DNA from: Viola odorata
Taxonomy: Eukaryota; Streptophyta; Magnoliopsida; Malpighiales; Violaceae
NCBI GenBank assembly: GCA_963691705.1
Contig: OY829538.1
Span: 77,134,781 to 77,198,780 of the forward strand
Direction: 5' to 3'
DNA length: 64,000 bases
Positions 45,742 to 56,382 of the stretch are shown here, one piece after another. The notes beneath the pieces were generated by a model. The model did no database searches, was not told the DNA's origin, and saw only the letters and a program-made list of their open reading frames with translations. Each line of letters opens with the position of its first letter. Positions within the stretch are counted from its first letter, which is position 1. The translations under genes were made by a program, and so were the position numbers.

Positions 45742-46813
45742 ATGGATCAGTCTTCTTTCCCAAAGCAGACAAGAGCTGATCAAGATAGCAGATCGGACGT
45801 TGATCAAGATTTGCCAGTTGATCAGACAAGAAAAAATGACGACGAAGCGTCTGAGGTTTCTTGTGGCAGACCAACGCTGACGTTGAAAGAAGAAGTTGAA
45901 GACGTTGATGATCCTTTTGGAAAAAATGAGAGAAATGCACAGGAAAATAATATGAAGAGGATCAACAACGTTAAAAAAGAAGGCAATGGCGTTGGGGACT
46001 CATCTAATCTCGTCAACACCGAAATGTTTCCCCAGAATGTCGGGTAATTGATTCTGCGCTTCTTTATAATCATATTTCGTCAGGTAATTGATTCTGAAAA
46101 AATGACCTGTCGTGTCTTGTCTGCTATTTTGACCACTTTTAATTAAGTAGTTTTGCAAAGAGATTCCTAATTAACCGAAAAACAAAACTTTGTATCAATT
46201 TAACCGACACTGTTATTAGATGGTGAATACTACTACTGTATATAGAGGTAACAATGTCGAAACAAAACAACCTTTCTCTTCTCTTTTGAAACGATACGCG
46301 GCATCTGTGAGGATTCTGTGCAACAGACCAACAACTCCGTCACAAAGCTTTTGTTTTGAAATACTACTCTTTACATGCAGGATGGAAGATATTAGGCTGC
46401 ATTTTAATAAGGAGTCAGGCAAGTATAAGTGCAAATATTGCGGACGTGACCTTGCTGAAAGCACTTCAACAAAAAGGTTGATACGTCATCTAACCGGTCC
46501 AATCGGAGTGCCCAATGCTGGTATTATAGGTTGTCCAAATGTTCCGGTTGATGTTAGGATATCTATAACATTATGTGAACTCAAGAAAAGAGAGCGTGAA
46601 CTCAAGAAAATAGAGCATGAATTAGCACTCGTTCCATCTGGTTTTTTGAATGCGAATGATGGGAGAGATCAGGATTCGTCCAAAAACGATTTCTTCAAAA
46701 TAAAAACATTTCAATTGCGCGGAGGAGATGACGGCTGTAGTGGTAGTACTGTTGCTGATCAAGGACAAGGAGGTAGTGCAACCACAGGAAGCGGCGGCGG
46801 GGCTGCAAAATGA
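45742..46813 (+). CDS. BED-type zinc-finger protein with Gly-rich tail
   Basis: Two exons, 45742-46043 and 46381-46813, joined by a GT-AG intron in phase 2; 244 aa. Residues 1-101 are hydrophilic and acidic (MDQSSFPKQTRADQDSRSDV; LKEEVEDVDDPFGK). Residues about 104-155 match the plant BED-like finger found in hAT-derived and NLR proteins: YKCKYCGRDLAES, RLIRHLTG and GCPNVPVDVRI, with Cys118, Cys121, His137 and Cys152 as probable zinc ligands. A short charged helix follows (CELKKRERELKKIEHELA) and then a Gly/Ser-rich tail. A nuclear DNA-binding role is inferred. If the intron is kept, TAA at the donor ends the protein at residue 101. A broken copy lies at 35297. No transposase domain follows the finger. 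Confidence 0.65.
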
Positions 46814-46854
46814 CTCTCCCTCTCCCAACGTAGTTTCTCAAAGACTCTTTTAAT

Positions 46855-48445
46855 TACTCTTATGCTTTGTATGAGAATCAAAGTGCACCGAGTAAAAGAG
46901 GAGAAATTTAATAAGGGAAGGAGAGTAAGGGAAGTTACAAAAAAATTCCCTTGTATGGCTGCATATTTTATATACAAGGGAAAAGGAAGTAAATTTTAAT
47001 ATTGGTGTATGGCAACATGGATGAAAGGAAAAAGAAATTTAATTGTTTTTACTACTTTACCTTTATTGTCAATTCAGATTATTCTAACTAATTTTTTTAT
47101 TTTTACCTTATGAAACACATAAAAAACAATCATCCAAAAATACTCAAGTAGCATTATCACGTGAGAAACACATCAACAATCATCCAAAATGAAGATAAGA
47201 CAAAACTTAAGGCAGAATTCATTCTAATAATGTTTAGTTTTGATGCATCTAGTGAGGTTGATGAGAAATCCAACGCCGAAGATTTTATGGAATTTCTTAA
47301 GCTAGCCAAGAATTCGAAACCCACGGAGACAGGATCAGAGCTGCAGGAAGATGCTTCAGCTGATCTTCCCAAGTCAGTGGCATTTATTCCAAAGAAAAAG
47401 GTTGGTGCATGTGAAGCAGGACATGGTAGCAGTAAGGTTAAGCAAGAGGAGGAGAATGTAGGTTTTCCTGTTGGCATTGCAGCTGAGGAAGAACATGATG
47501 CAGATGATGAAATGAAAGATGGAGCAGAGTGTAATACAGTAGAAGGAAGTAGCAGTTTCCAAAAATCGGGTCGCAGGTATCGAGCAAAGTCAGGGCAGCA
47601 CGACTTCGATCCTTGATGGTCAGTGAAGTTTTGCCACTCTCCACTTACCTTCTTCCTATAAGTGAGTGCGATGAATAAAGACTGTTAAATGTACTAGAAT
47701 GGCTTTGCATAGTGAAATTTTGGACTAACCTCCATGTTTTTCAGTTTCCTCCTTCTAATAGCTAGTAGTTAGAAAGATCTTTCTCTTGTTATGCATTTTG
47801 GGTGGTGTATTATTTACAGCAGTGGATCAAAGTACTGTTTAAATAAATATAAAAGATATATCAAGCTTTGAAATAGATGAGAAACAAAGATTAGGTAAGC
47901 GAAGATTGTTTATGGAAAAAATGATGTGTTGGGAGCATCGATAAACTGAATTTAACCGTTACATTTTCCATCTTACCAGACCCTCCTTCTCGAACACTGA
48001 AGTCAGAATCAAAACGAACTTAGCGTGTTAAGGTTAGCAGAAAAGGATGCAGCCATTGAAAGGGTAATGGAGTGAGTGTGTTATAACCCGTGCAGTAACA
48101 ATTTGCAGTAGATATTAAGAACTACTCCGTTGTGTAGTTAAACATGGTCAGAAGCAGCAGTTATTGAAGAAAAAAAAACTCTGAAATAAAAAAACATGAA
48201 AACTTAACCAGGATAATATTGAAATATTTTTTTATTTCCCTTTAGTTACTTCCTTTTCCTCCCATACGTGAGAGGAAATATTTTGTGGGTCCTGAAGGAA
48301 ATTTTTACAATTTATTTACTCTGTATTTTCTTACTTTACTTTTAATTCCCTTGTATTTTTTTTCCCATAGAAGGGAAATTTTAAAAATTTCCTTCCCTTC
48401 CCCTTCCTTACCCTTCTGATCCCTCTTCCCATACATAGGCTTAAT
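46855..48445. mobile_element. Inverted-repeat-bounded segment (MULE-like) around an acidic ORF
   Basis: The left 200 bases (TTTGTATGAGAATC, AAGGGAAGGAGAGTAAGGGA, aattcccttgtatggctgca) match the complement of the right 230 bases (CCTATGTATGGGAAGAGGGA, GGGTAAGGAAGGGGAAGGGA, tacaagggaatt). Arms this long suggest a Mutator-like non-autonomous element carrying host sequence. No target duplication was fixed. Between the arms are the ORF at 47161-47616 and about 600 bases (47617-48210) in which nothing is recognised. Confidence 0.5.
47161..47616 (+). CDS. Unrecognised acidic protein or gene-tail fragment
   Basis: An open frame ending at 47616, not recognised. From about 47230 it reads FSFDASSEVDEKSNAEDFME, FLKLAKNSKPTETGSE, FIPKKKVGACEAGHGSSK and KSGRRYRAKSGQHDFDP: charged, Ser/Glu-rich, like the C-terminus of a nuclear protein. 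The start is unclear, and upstream exons may be missing. It lies within the inverted-repeat segment, so it could be a captured gene end rather than a free-standing gene. Confidence 0.35.
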   Translation: MRNTSTIIQNEDKTKLKAEFILIMFSFDASSEVDEKSNAEDFMEFLKLAKNSKPTETGSELQEDASADLPKSVAFIPKKKVGACEAGHGSSKVKQEEENVGFPVGIAAEEEHDADDEMKDGAECNTVEGSSSFQKSGRRYRAKSGQHDFDP

Positions 48446-48530
48446 TTGCTGTTGTTTTCTCCCCAATAAGAGATGATACTTTTTTGTTTTTTTTCGTCGA
48501 AAATGATAACATTATATTTTGATAAATGTA

Positions 48531-50219
48531 ATGGCACATCATCATCACCACTCAAATTCTGAAATAAAAATTCTAAAAATTCTTCAAATCTCTCCTCCAC
48601 CTGGTTCAGTACCCACCACTTCTCTCCCGCTCACCTTCTTCGACATCCCATGGCTTCTCTGCCGCCCTATGCAGCATCTCTTCTTCTACCAATTTCCTCA
48701 CTCCACCCTCCACTTCCTCCACAACACCCTCCCTTCTCTCACCCACTCCCTCTGCCTCTCCCTCACCCTCCAACACTTCTACCCTCTTGCCGCCACTATC
48801 CACTTCCCTCCGCCGCCCCACGCCCCCTTCACCCTCTTCACCGAGGACAGCGACTCCTCCTCTGTCCCCTTCACCGTCGCCGAATCAACCGCAGATTTCC
48901 ATCAGCTCATCGCTAATAACAACCATCCCAGATCCGTTACAGATCTACACCTTCTCGTCGCCAAACTTCTCCCTCCGTGCGCGGCGTCAGCGGACGGGGT
49001 CTGCTAGCTTCCGATCCTCTCCTTGCAAGTGGTCTTGTTCCCCAATTCAGGCCTCTGCATCGGGGCCGAGTTCCTCCACGCGGCGGCCGATGGGATGTCT
49101 TTTACCCATTTAATGAAATCATGGGCAGCGATTTTTCGATTCGGAGGTCTTTGTTTGTCACCGCCTTGTCTCGATCGAGCGTTGATCCGTGATCCAAACG
49201 ACTTAAAATCCATTTTTATGAGAGAATGGTGCAACTGTGGTTCATACATGGAATCAAACCACGACCAAGAATAGGCTGAATAGCTCCTACATAAGGTCAG
49301 GGCCACTTATCTCCTAACCCAACCCCAACTCCAAAAATTGAAAAACTGGGTCTCAAGAACTTGCGATTCAACCCAGTTCTGTTAGATAATATGAAGCAAT
49401 TGAGAGATAGGGAATATTGTGTTGTATTGAATTGTTTGATTAACACAATTCTTACAAGGGGGTATTTATATAACTAATTCTATAATAAGATATACATAGA
49501 ATATCTTACAAGAAGATATGTGTGATTAATGTCTTCAGTCCAAGATATGCATATCTTGGACTTATGAAGCCAGTGAGCATCCATGCAGAGAGATTGCATA
49601 TCTTCAACCATTCTACAGTAACATGGTTGGCGTATTCTGCATGTGGTAGTTGGCATTATACCATTGTACATGATTATATCTCAACATTTGTGATCGTCTG
49701 TGCATTTGTTTGGGTTTGTATGATCAAGGCCAAGTTAGAGCAGGAAAATGAAATTGATGACAAGATTTGCCACTTTAGCTTCGTTGCTGATTGCAGAAAC
49801 CGACTTGAATACAAAATCCCCATTACATTTTTTGGGAATTTTCTTGCAATTTGCTACCCATTGGCGAAGGAGAGTGAGCTAATTGGGGAGGATGGGATGA
49901 TTGTGGCTGTGAAAGCAATTGGCGGGAAGATTAAGGAATTGGATGAGAATGGGGTTTTGTGTGGGGCGTAGGAATGGATGTCGAAATGGAAAGAAGTGTC
50001 TGAAGATGGAAGTTTGATTACAGTAGCTGGATCGCCTAAATTGCGGTTTTCCATACGGATTTCGGGTGGGGGAGATTGAAGAAGGGCGAGTTGGTTCAAA
50101 TTGATGTTTCAGGAGCTATGTATGCTTGTGAAAGTGGAGGAGATGAGGAGGAGGGTGGGATTGAAATTGGGTTGGCACTAAATAAGGATCAAATGGATTA
50201 TGGAAGTGTTCAATGGTAG
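48531..50219 (+). pseudogene. BAHD acyltransferase, broken and interrupted
   Basis: ATG at 48531 opens a typical BAHD start (PPPGSVPTTSLPLTFFDIPW, LFFYQFPHSTLHFLHNTLPS, LQHFYPLAATIHF). A frameshift near 48985 leads to the frame with the catalytic HxxxD (FLHAAADGMSFTHLMKSWA, about 49085). The gene is then split by about 290 bases (49384-49676). The C-terminal half resumes (FVIVCAFVWVCMIKAKLEQ; CRNRLEYKIPITFFGNFLA), has a stop at 49970 and a further frameshift, and still holds the structural DFGWG sequence near 50060. It ends at 50219. BAHD enzymes move acyl groups from CoA to phenolics and anthocyanins in the cytosol; this copy is inactive. Confidence 0.88.
49384..49676. mobile_element. Insertion within the BAHD gene (LTR- or SINE-sized)
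   Basis: About 290 bases separate STQF from the CAFVWVC block of the BAHD frame. The insert opens TGTTAGATAATATGAAG, has tgtgttgtattgaattgttt and short repeated atcttacaag and gatatgcatatctt motifs, all common in short LTRs. The right end and target duplication were not settled, so a solo LTR is only the best guess. Confidence 0.4.
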
Positions 50220-50690
50220 TTTTTGAGCAATAAAAGAATATGGTTAAAAATATAGTTTTATTTAAAGAATATGGTTAAAAAAACAATAAAAGAACATTAC
50301 ATTTATTTAAAATATATAAAAAAATAAAAATTTAACTTTCTAAAAAAAGTATGAGCCAGCCCGGCTCGACCAACAGCCCATTCAGGTCTTACGGGGCTTC
50401 AAGGAGTTAGATTCTAGCCCGGTCCGGCCCACCAAGTCTATTGTGTAGGAGTATAAAATAATCACCGACCATCTTTTTATTTATGCTTTTATATATTATT
50501 ATATATAATATAATTGCTTATATAAAAAGGAAAAGAAAAAGAAAAATGAAGATTTAATTAATTTTTAATCCTTTTAGCTGTGTTCCATTGACCACTTATG
50601 TGTATTTATATATCCCTAATTTCCTCACTCTACTCTCTTACTACTCAGCTAGCTTTTCTTTGTGTATATTTTCGCAAACCAGTAAAACAT
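50220..50690. other. Upstream region of the expansin-like gene
   Basis: AT-rich, with a GC-richer patch at 50360-50440 (ccagcccggctcgaccaaca, agcccggtccggcccacc) that resembles the dispersed repeat at 15866-16150. Probably contains the promoter of the expansin-like gene; nothing else is seen. Confidence 0.4.
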
Positions 50691-51168
50691 ATGGCTGTAG
50701 CCATCTTCTGTATTCTTTTCTTGCTTATCATCTCAATATCTGGCGCCAACTCTGCACAACTTTGCGGTCGCTGTGCTCACCAATCCGACGCTTCTCATTT
50801 CTCCACACCCTCTGCTTACTCATGTAAATTGATTTCTTATTTTTTATTTCTTTTCTCTCTCTGATCTTGTGTTTAATCGATTAATGATTAATTTGGCTGC
50901 ATTAATCACTGATTGTTTGTTGCAGCTGGGGCTTGTCGTTATGGTCCCTTGGCAATCGGATTCAACCATGGACATCTTGCGTCTGTAGCCCCCTCTCTTT
51001 ACAAAAATGGAGCTGCTTGTGGAGCTTGTTTTCAGGTTAATTTCTACATTGTTTTCATTTCTACGTTGTGGTGAATGTTTGATTCGAATTGAATTTTTTT
51101 TTTTTTTGCAGATAAGATGCAAAAACTTAGCTCAAACAAGAACCGAAGAAGTTGAGCAGTTCAGCTGA
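50691..51168 (+). pseudogene. Expansin-like protein, truncated after the N-terminal part
   Basis: Exons 50691-50823 and 50926-51035 join in frame (81 codons) and give a signal peptide (FCILFLLIISISGANS), then QLCGRCAHQSDASHF and the expansin-like start YGPLAIGFNHGHLASVAPSLY and NGAACGACFQ. A third exon opens correctly at 51112 (IRCKNLA). After about 51131 the sequence switches to DUF247 DNA in another frame and stops at 51168. Only 99 of about 250 residues remain; the rest of the double-psi barrel and the C-terminal pollen-allergen-like domain are absent. Expansin-like proteins act in the cell wall. Confidence 0.85.
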
Positions 51169-52462
51169 GAAGAGTTCTTGTTGCATCTTCAGAGTGCCTC
51201 AAAGTCTCGTTGAGATTAATGATAAGGCCTATCAGCCCCATATAGTTTCGATCGGACCCTATCATTACGGGAAACCGCACCTCAAGATGGTTCAAGAACA
51301 CAAATGGCGATTTCTTGGTGAAGCTCGTGCTCAAGCAGAAAAACATGGTGTTGGATTTAATGAATTCTTTAAGGCTGTGGCTGCAGATGAGGAGAGGATA
51401 AGAGAGTGTTATGCAGAAACTATCGAGTTCATCAGCCAGGAGTTCGTCGAAATGATGATGCTAGATGGATGCTTCATTGTCAAGCTGTTCTGCATAGTTG
51501 GAAGGATTGCAGAAACAAATCAAGATGACCCTTTGTTCAAAGTTCCATGGATGCTTTATTTCCTGATGAGGGATCTTCTCAGGTTAGAGAACCAAGTCCC
51601 TTTCTTTGTTCTTCAGTCTCTATATAAGCTATCGATTTTATCTTCAGGAAAGCAGGATCTTCCTTCCTTGACGGAGCTCGCCTTGGAATTCTTCAATTAT
51701 GGGATAGAAAGGCCTAATGAAGTACTAAGTAGTTACAAAAACCTTGAAGGAAGCCATCTACTGGATTTGTTCCGTTCGACTCTCATTCCTCCAACTCTCA
51801 TTCCTCCACCCCAAGATCGGTCGGGCAGTCCATCCGAATTCCTTAAATTTATCCCATCAGCCAGTAAACTTGGCAATGCTGGAATTCGGTTAAAGCCAAG
51901 GAATAGTCCAGCTAGTTTCCTAGACATTAAGTTTAGTAATAATGGGTTTCTTGAAATCCCACACCTAACAGTAGATGACATCACCACATCTCTTTTGCTC
52001 AATTGTGTAGCATATGAACAATGCTACTGCCACTGCTCCAAACACATTACATCCTACATTAGCTTCATGAACTGCCTCATCAACACGCCGATGGATGCAG
52101 GGTTTTTGAGTGATCGCAGGGTGATTGAGAACTATTGCGGAACGGACGAAAAAGTTCAGAAATTCTTCTGTAACGTCGGGAGAGATGTCATGTTCGACAT
52201 CGAAGAGAGTTATCTAGCAAAGGTGTTTGAGGATGTGAATGAGTATTGTAGGAACAACTGGCACCAGGCACGGATCCAGCCCAGGCGAGGGTGGGCAAGC
52301 GCCTACCCTGGGCTGGATGAAAAAAAAATTCTATTGGATGCAGAAGTGCTCGATACAAATACTCTTGAGCATTTGTTAAATTTTTCGTTCAGTTCGCTTG
52401 CTTATACTCTAATTTTTTTTTCGTTCAGCTCGTTATTTAGTGACGGATTCAAATACTCTTAA
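51132..52462 (+). pseudogene. DUF247 protein (copy F), missing both ends
   Basis: Open for 1.3 kb. It starts inside the gene at KQEPKKLSSSAEKSS; the first ~50 residues of the copy at 36943 are absent and a stop lies just upstream, so the first in-frame ATG is internal (near 51288). DUF247 blocks are complete: VSIGPYHYGKPHLKMVQEHK, EFVEMMMLDGCFIVKLF, RDLLRLENQVPFFVL, FLDIKFSNNGFLEIPHLTVD and FMNCLINTPMDAGFLSDRRV. After about 52262 the normal membrane-anchor end is replaced by unrelated sequence and then by the tandem array, with a stop at 52462. It may be transcribed from the expansin-like promoter but is probably not functional. Confidence 0.8.
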
Positions 52463-53252
52463 GCATTTGTTCAATTTTTCGTTCAGCTTGCTTGCTTTCC
52501 CTTTATAATACTCTAAAAAAAAATTCTTTCAGCTCGTTATTTAGTGACGGATACAAATACTCTTAAGCATTTGTTCAATTTTTCGTTCAGCTCGCTTGCT
52601 TTCCCTTTAAAATACTCTAAAAAAAATTTCGTTCAGCTCGTTATTTAGTGACGGATTCAAATACTCTTAAACATTTGTTCAATTTTTTGTTCAGCTCGCT
52701 TGCTTCCCCTTTAAAATACTCTTAAATTTTTTTTTCGTTCAGCTTGTTATTTAGTGACGGATACAAATACTCTTAAGCATTTGTTCAATTTTTCGTTCAG
52801 CTCGCTTGCTTTCCCTTTAAAATACTCTAAAAAAAATTCGTCCAGCTCGTTATTTAGTGACGAATACAAATACTCTTAAGCATTTGTTCAATTTTTGGTT
52901 CAGCTCGCTTGCTTTCCCTTTAAAATACTCTAAAAAAAAATTCGTTCAGCTCGTTATTTAGTGACGAATACAAATACTCTTAAGCATTTGTTTAATTTTT
53001 GGTTCAGCTCGCTTGCTTTCGCTTTAAAATACTCTAAAAAAAAATTCGTTCAGCTCGTTATTTAGTGACGAATACAAATACTCTTAAACATTTGTTCAAT
53101 TTTTGGTTCAACTCGCTTGCTTTCCCTTTAAAATACTCTAAAAAAAATTCGTTCAGCTCGTTATTTAGTGACGAATACAAATACTCTTAAACATTTATTC
53201 AATTTTTGGTTCAGCTCGCCTGCTTTCCCTTTAAAATACTCTAAAAAAAAAA
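52350..53252. repeat. Tandem array, about 104 bp unit, eight to nine copies
   Basis: The phrase gctcgttatttagtgacgga (or gacgaa) recurs eight times near 52425, 52530, 52636, 52743, 52847, 52949, 53053 and 53156. Each unit continues with tacaaatactcttaagcatt, tgttcaatttttcgttcagc and a run of A. The first part of the array is read as the C-terminus of the DUF247 frame. Just before it, 52268-52318 has a short inverted repeat (atccagcccagg...cctgggctggat). Confidence 0.95.
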
Positions 53253-53256
53253 ATTC

Positions 53257-53683
53257 ATCACTACTACTATCAATTTACCTCTGGTTAATAATATGAAGCA
53301 TGTTGTTACTTTTCTTTTCTTTTTCTTTTCTTTAAAAATTCAGAAAAATAATATAATTAATTTAATAAATTTAGAAAAATAATATAATTAATTTTAAAAA
53401 TTCAGAAAAATACTGTAATTAATTTTATAAATCCAGAAAAATACTGTAATTAATTTATAAAATACAAAAAATAATATAATTAATTTTAAAAAATAAAAAA
53501 AAATTAAAATTCAAAAATTAAAATATAAACGTCCTTAATTTCTTATTTTCTTATTCCTTAATTTTTTTCATTTTTTCTATTTCTTTTGCATTTTCCATTT
53601 TCAGCATTTTCATTTCTTATTTTCTTATTCCTTAATTTCTTTCTTTCTTTCTTTTTCTTTTCCATTTTCCATTTTCAGTATTT
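53257..53683. other. Low-complexity AT- and T-rich DNA
   Basis: 53335-53500 repeats agaaaaataatataattaat with small changes. 53540-53680 is T/C-rich (tttctttctttcttttt). No gene. Confidence 0.8.
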
Positions 53684-53813
53684 TCACTTTTTAGGCATTG
53701 GGGTTCCATTATATGTGTTCAAGACCCTCTCTGCACGACTTGCAAACTCAATGAAACCATAACCCTCAGGGTAACCAGTTTGCTTATTGCGAATAACCTT
53801 AGCTGAAACAACC
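53684..53813 (-). pseudogene. RBP45/RBP47-type RRM protein, single exon fragment
   Basis: An acceptor (ttccag) is followed by VVSAKVIRNKQTGYPEGYGF, IEFASRAERVLNTYNGTPMP and KK, then a stop at 53684. This is the RNP1-containing exon of the first RRM of plant RBP45/47 poly(U)/poly(A)-binding proteins, with a residue or two lost after SRA. Normally NTEQ and FRLNW follow; here the match ends at the T-rich DNA. No other exon is present, so it is a dead piece. Confidence 0.8.
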
Positions 53814-54369
53814 TGGAAAAAACCAACATTGCAATTAGTAAAACTAAGGCAGTTGTTCCTGCCAAGCAATGGAAAACTCCACTTCTTCTCACTGCAGTAA
53901 AAAACCCACTTAAAAACTCATGAAACTTGAGAGCATAATATGAGCAGCAGCCTAGCAATTATGTGGATGTCATCTCTTTTTGTTTCTATCCTGTATGGGC
54001 CTATCTAAAATTCAGGAGTTGTACTACACAGACAGACGGGAAGGAAAAATAGTTTTCCCACACTGCCCAGCAACTTTAAACGTCCCCGTTAACAGACTAC
54101 TATCAGGTATAAACAGACTCACAAGCCAAGACTTCAACTTTTGCACTACAACCAAACTTTCAATGAAAACCCAACTTAAGACTTCAACTAACAGTAGATA
54201 ATGTGGGGAGTCGGATTAAATGAAACTATACCCAAGCCAAACATAATCCCGATTTAAATTTAACTTTCATATCAAAGGACAAAATTAAGGATATACGAAA
54301 TCCAGTAAAAAAGGGGGAATGGTTCCGCACTAAAACGGCAGTAACCGTATGAAAAAACAGTAGTCACGA
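53814..54369. other. Unassigned DNA before the LINE
   Basis: Moderately AT-rich. It may be intron sequence that travelled with the RRM exon. No open frame of note. Confidence 0.4.
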
Positions 54370-54878
54370 CTTTCCCTTTCTCCCACTCGGTGTCCGGCGC
54401 GGCCTTCGCCGCCTGGACCTCTCCGGTCAGCCCTAGATCTATTTTTCTGGTCGGCGTAATCTCGTTTTTAGCAGATCCGGCGGCTTTCCTTTGGCTGGGT
54501 CGGTAGGCGTTACTTCCGATTGTTGGGTTTGTCGGTTTCTGCGGTCCGGAGGCGTTCTTCGGGTTCGTCGGCGATTCTACTGAGTTGGGTTCGTCGCCGG
54601 AACAGGGTCTTCAGGCGTCTTAAGCTCTTAATTTCTTCTTCTTTGGCTATTGATTTTTCTGGTTTTCCCTTGCTTGTTTATTTTGGTTGGTTTGAAGGGA
54701 CTTCGTGGGCCCTTATTGCTTGAGCTTTCTGTAGTTATTAGTGTTTTATCGTTTCTTCTTTGGCCGGGGTTTCTGGTTGTCTATTTTTCGGGTTTTGGCA
54801 GCCGGCAATGGCAGGGCAGAAGTTTTTGGGAAAGGGTTTGATCAAGGTTTGAATTCTACCAATTTCAAGGAGAGTCGA

Positions 54879-56368
54879 ATGAATGAGGAGATTTCTTATT
54901 ACCTTGAGAACTTACCATCTCATGTGGATCACAGAGCACTTCGATACCTAATCACTCGTCGTTGGAAATTACCTCAATTTGGGGCCTTGATCGATGTGTT
55001 CATTCCGAGTCGTAGGAATAAAAAAGGGAAGAGATTTGGTTTTGCTCGTTTTGATTGGGTTAGTAACATAATAGATATGGAAATTGCTCTTGATAGGCAA
55101 TTTATTGGCGCTTCTTCTATTAGAAGCAGCTTAGGCCGGCGTGGTTAGAGAGCAGGGAGGTCTAACCAAAGCCGGTCTCATCTTATCCCATCTTCGAACT
55201 GCAAAATTCTGAAAATCACACGTTCTGTCCCAGGTGTGGTGGCAAATTCTATTGCTGTCAGGAGTGGTAGTGGTTCTGGGCCTCGTACATTGGCAGAGGT
55301 GGTGAGAGGGAAATCTCAGGATGTGAAGAGTAAGGACAGCAGTGTTAACAGGGAGGAAGGGATGCTTCATTGGAGGTATTAGGTCTGGAAATTCCTGCTG
55401 CTAACAAAGAATGGTTAAAGAAGAGTGCGATCGGCGTCATTCGTAAACTGGAACACATTCCAAAGATTCAAGAACTGGTCCTAGAGTCAGGTTGGATTTG
55501 TGAAACGCGGGTTATGGGGAGAGGCCTAGTCTGGTTGGAATTTGATAGGCAAATTGACAGAGATAGAGCTTTAGCGGAGGCTAGCTCAAGGCTGTTCTCC
55601 AAGGTAGTTTCTTGGGAGGATGATATCGCTAAGGGTGGAAGATTATGTTGGGTTCAGGCCGTTGGAATTCCTGTCCAAACTTGGGGTCACTCGACTTTTG
55701 AGAAGATTAGCAGTCATTTGGGATCATTGGTGGTAGTGGACGATAACACTCTTGAGAGGACAAGACTTGATGTTGCGAGGTTTCTTATCTCCTCGGATCG
55801 TATCATAATAGATGAATCCATGCAAGTAAGGGTAGAAGGGAAATTTTATGAGATTTACTGCAAAGACGAACCCATGCATGGGGCTGTCACTAACATCGAT
55901 TGGATGGCAGGGACGAAGGCAGATTGTGATGAGTCAGATGGGTCGTCAGAGGAGGAAGAAGGCGAGTTGGAGACTAATGGGGAGGGTGATAAGATTTTAA
56001 CAGGTGAGGACAAGGGCGTAGACGATCAAGAGGTAACTGGGGTTTTTAGACCATCATGTGAAGCAGCAAACAGGGGTGCCTTACCCCTCATTACGGTGAG
56101 ACAGAAGGGAGATAAAATTAAAAAGCTGGTTGGTCAAGCAGGAAGCCTAGAAACAACCAATTCTGAAGTGGGTTCCAGGGTAAATGTTCAAAAAGTAGAA
56201 GATGAGGAAGTAGCTCGCATGAACCGGGTGACAGATGCCACGATGATTGAACCAGACACGTGGAATGTGGGCAGATTGCTTTCTTTAACTGAGCATGTGG
56301 ATAAAGAGGCATTTCTTTCTTTCGATAAAGAAAGATTCAATGCTGAGTTGGAACAATCCACCCGTTAG
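54879..56368 (+). pseudogene. LINE ORF1 (RNA-binding protein), frameshifted
   Basis: The first frame (54879-55148) holds an RRM-like fold: MNEEISYYLENLPSHVDHRA, IDVFIPSRRNKKGKRFGFAR. It then stops. The 55149-55370 stretch is out of frame (another frame reads LAEVVRGKSQDVKSK). A second long frame (to 56368) has ESGWICETRVMGRGLVWLEF, GGRLCWVQAVGIPVQTWGHS and an acidic linker (SDGSSEEEEGELE). This is the usual plan of plant L1 ORF1. At least one frameshift breaks it. Confidence 0.8.
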
Positions 56369-56382
56369 TTCCTTTCCGGAGC

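Noticed and set aside
45742..46813. BED-finger gene considered as a hAT transposase
   Set aside because: No catalytic core or dimerisation domain follows the finger; the frame ends in a Gly-rich tail.
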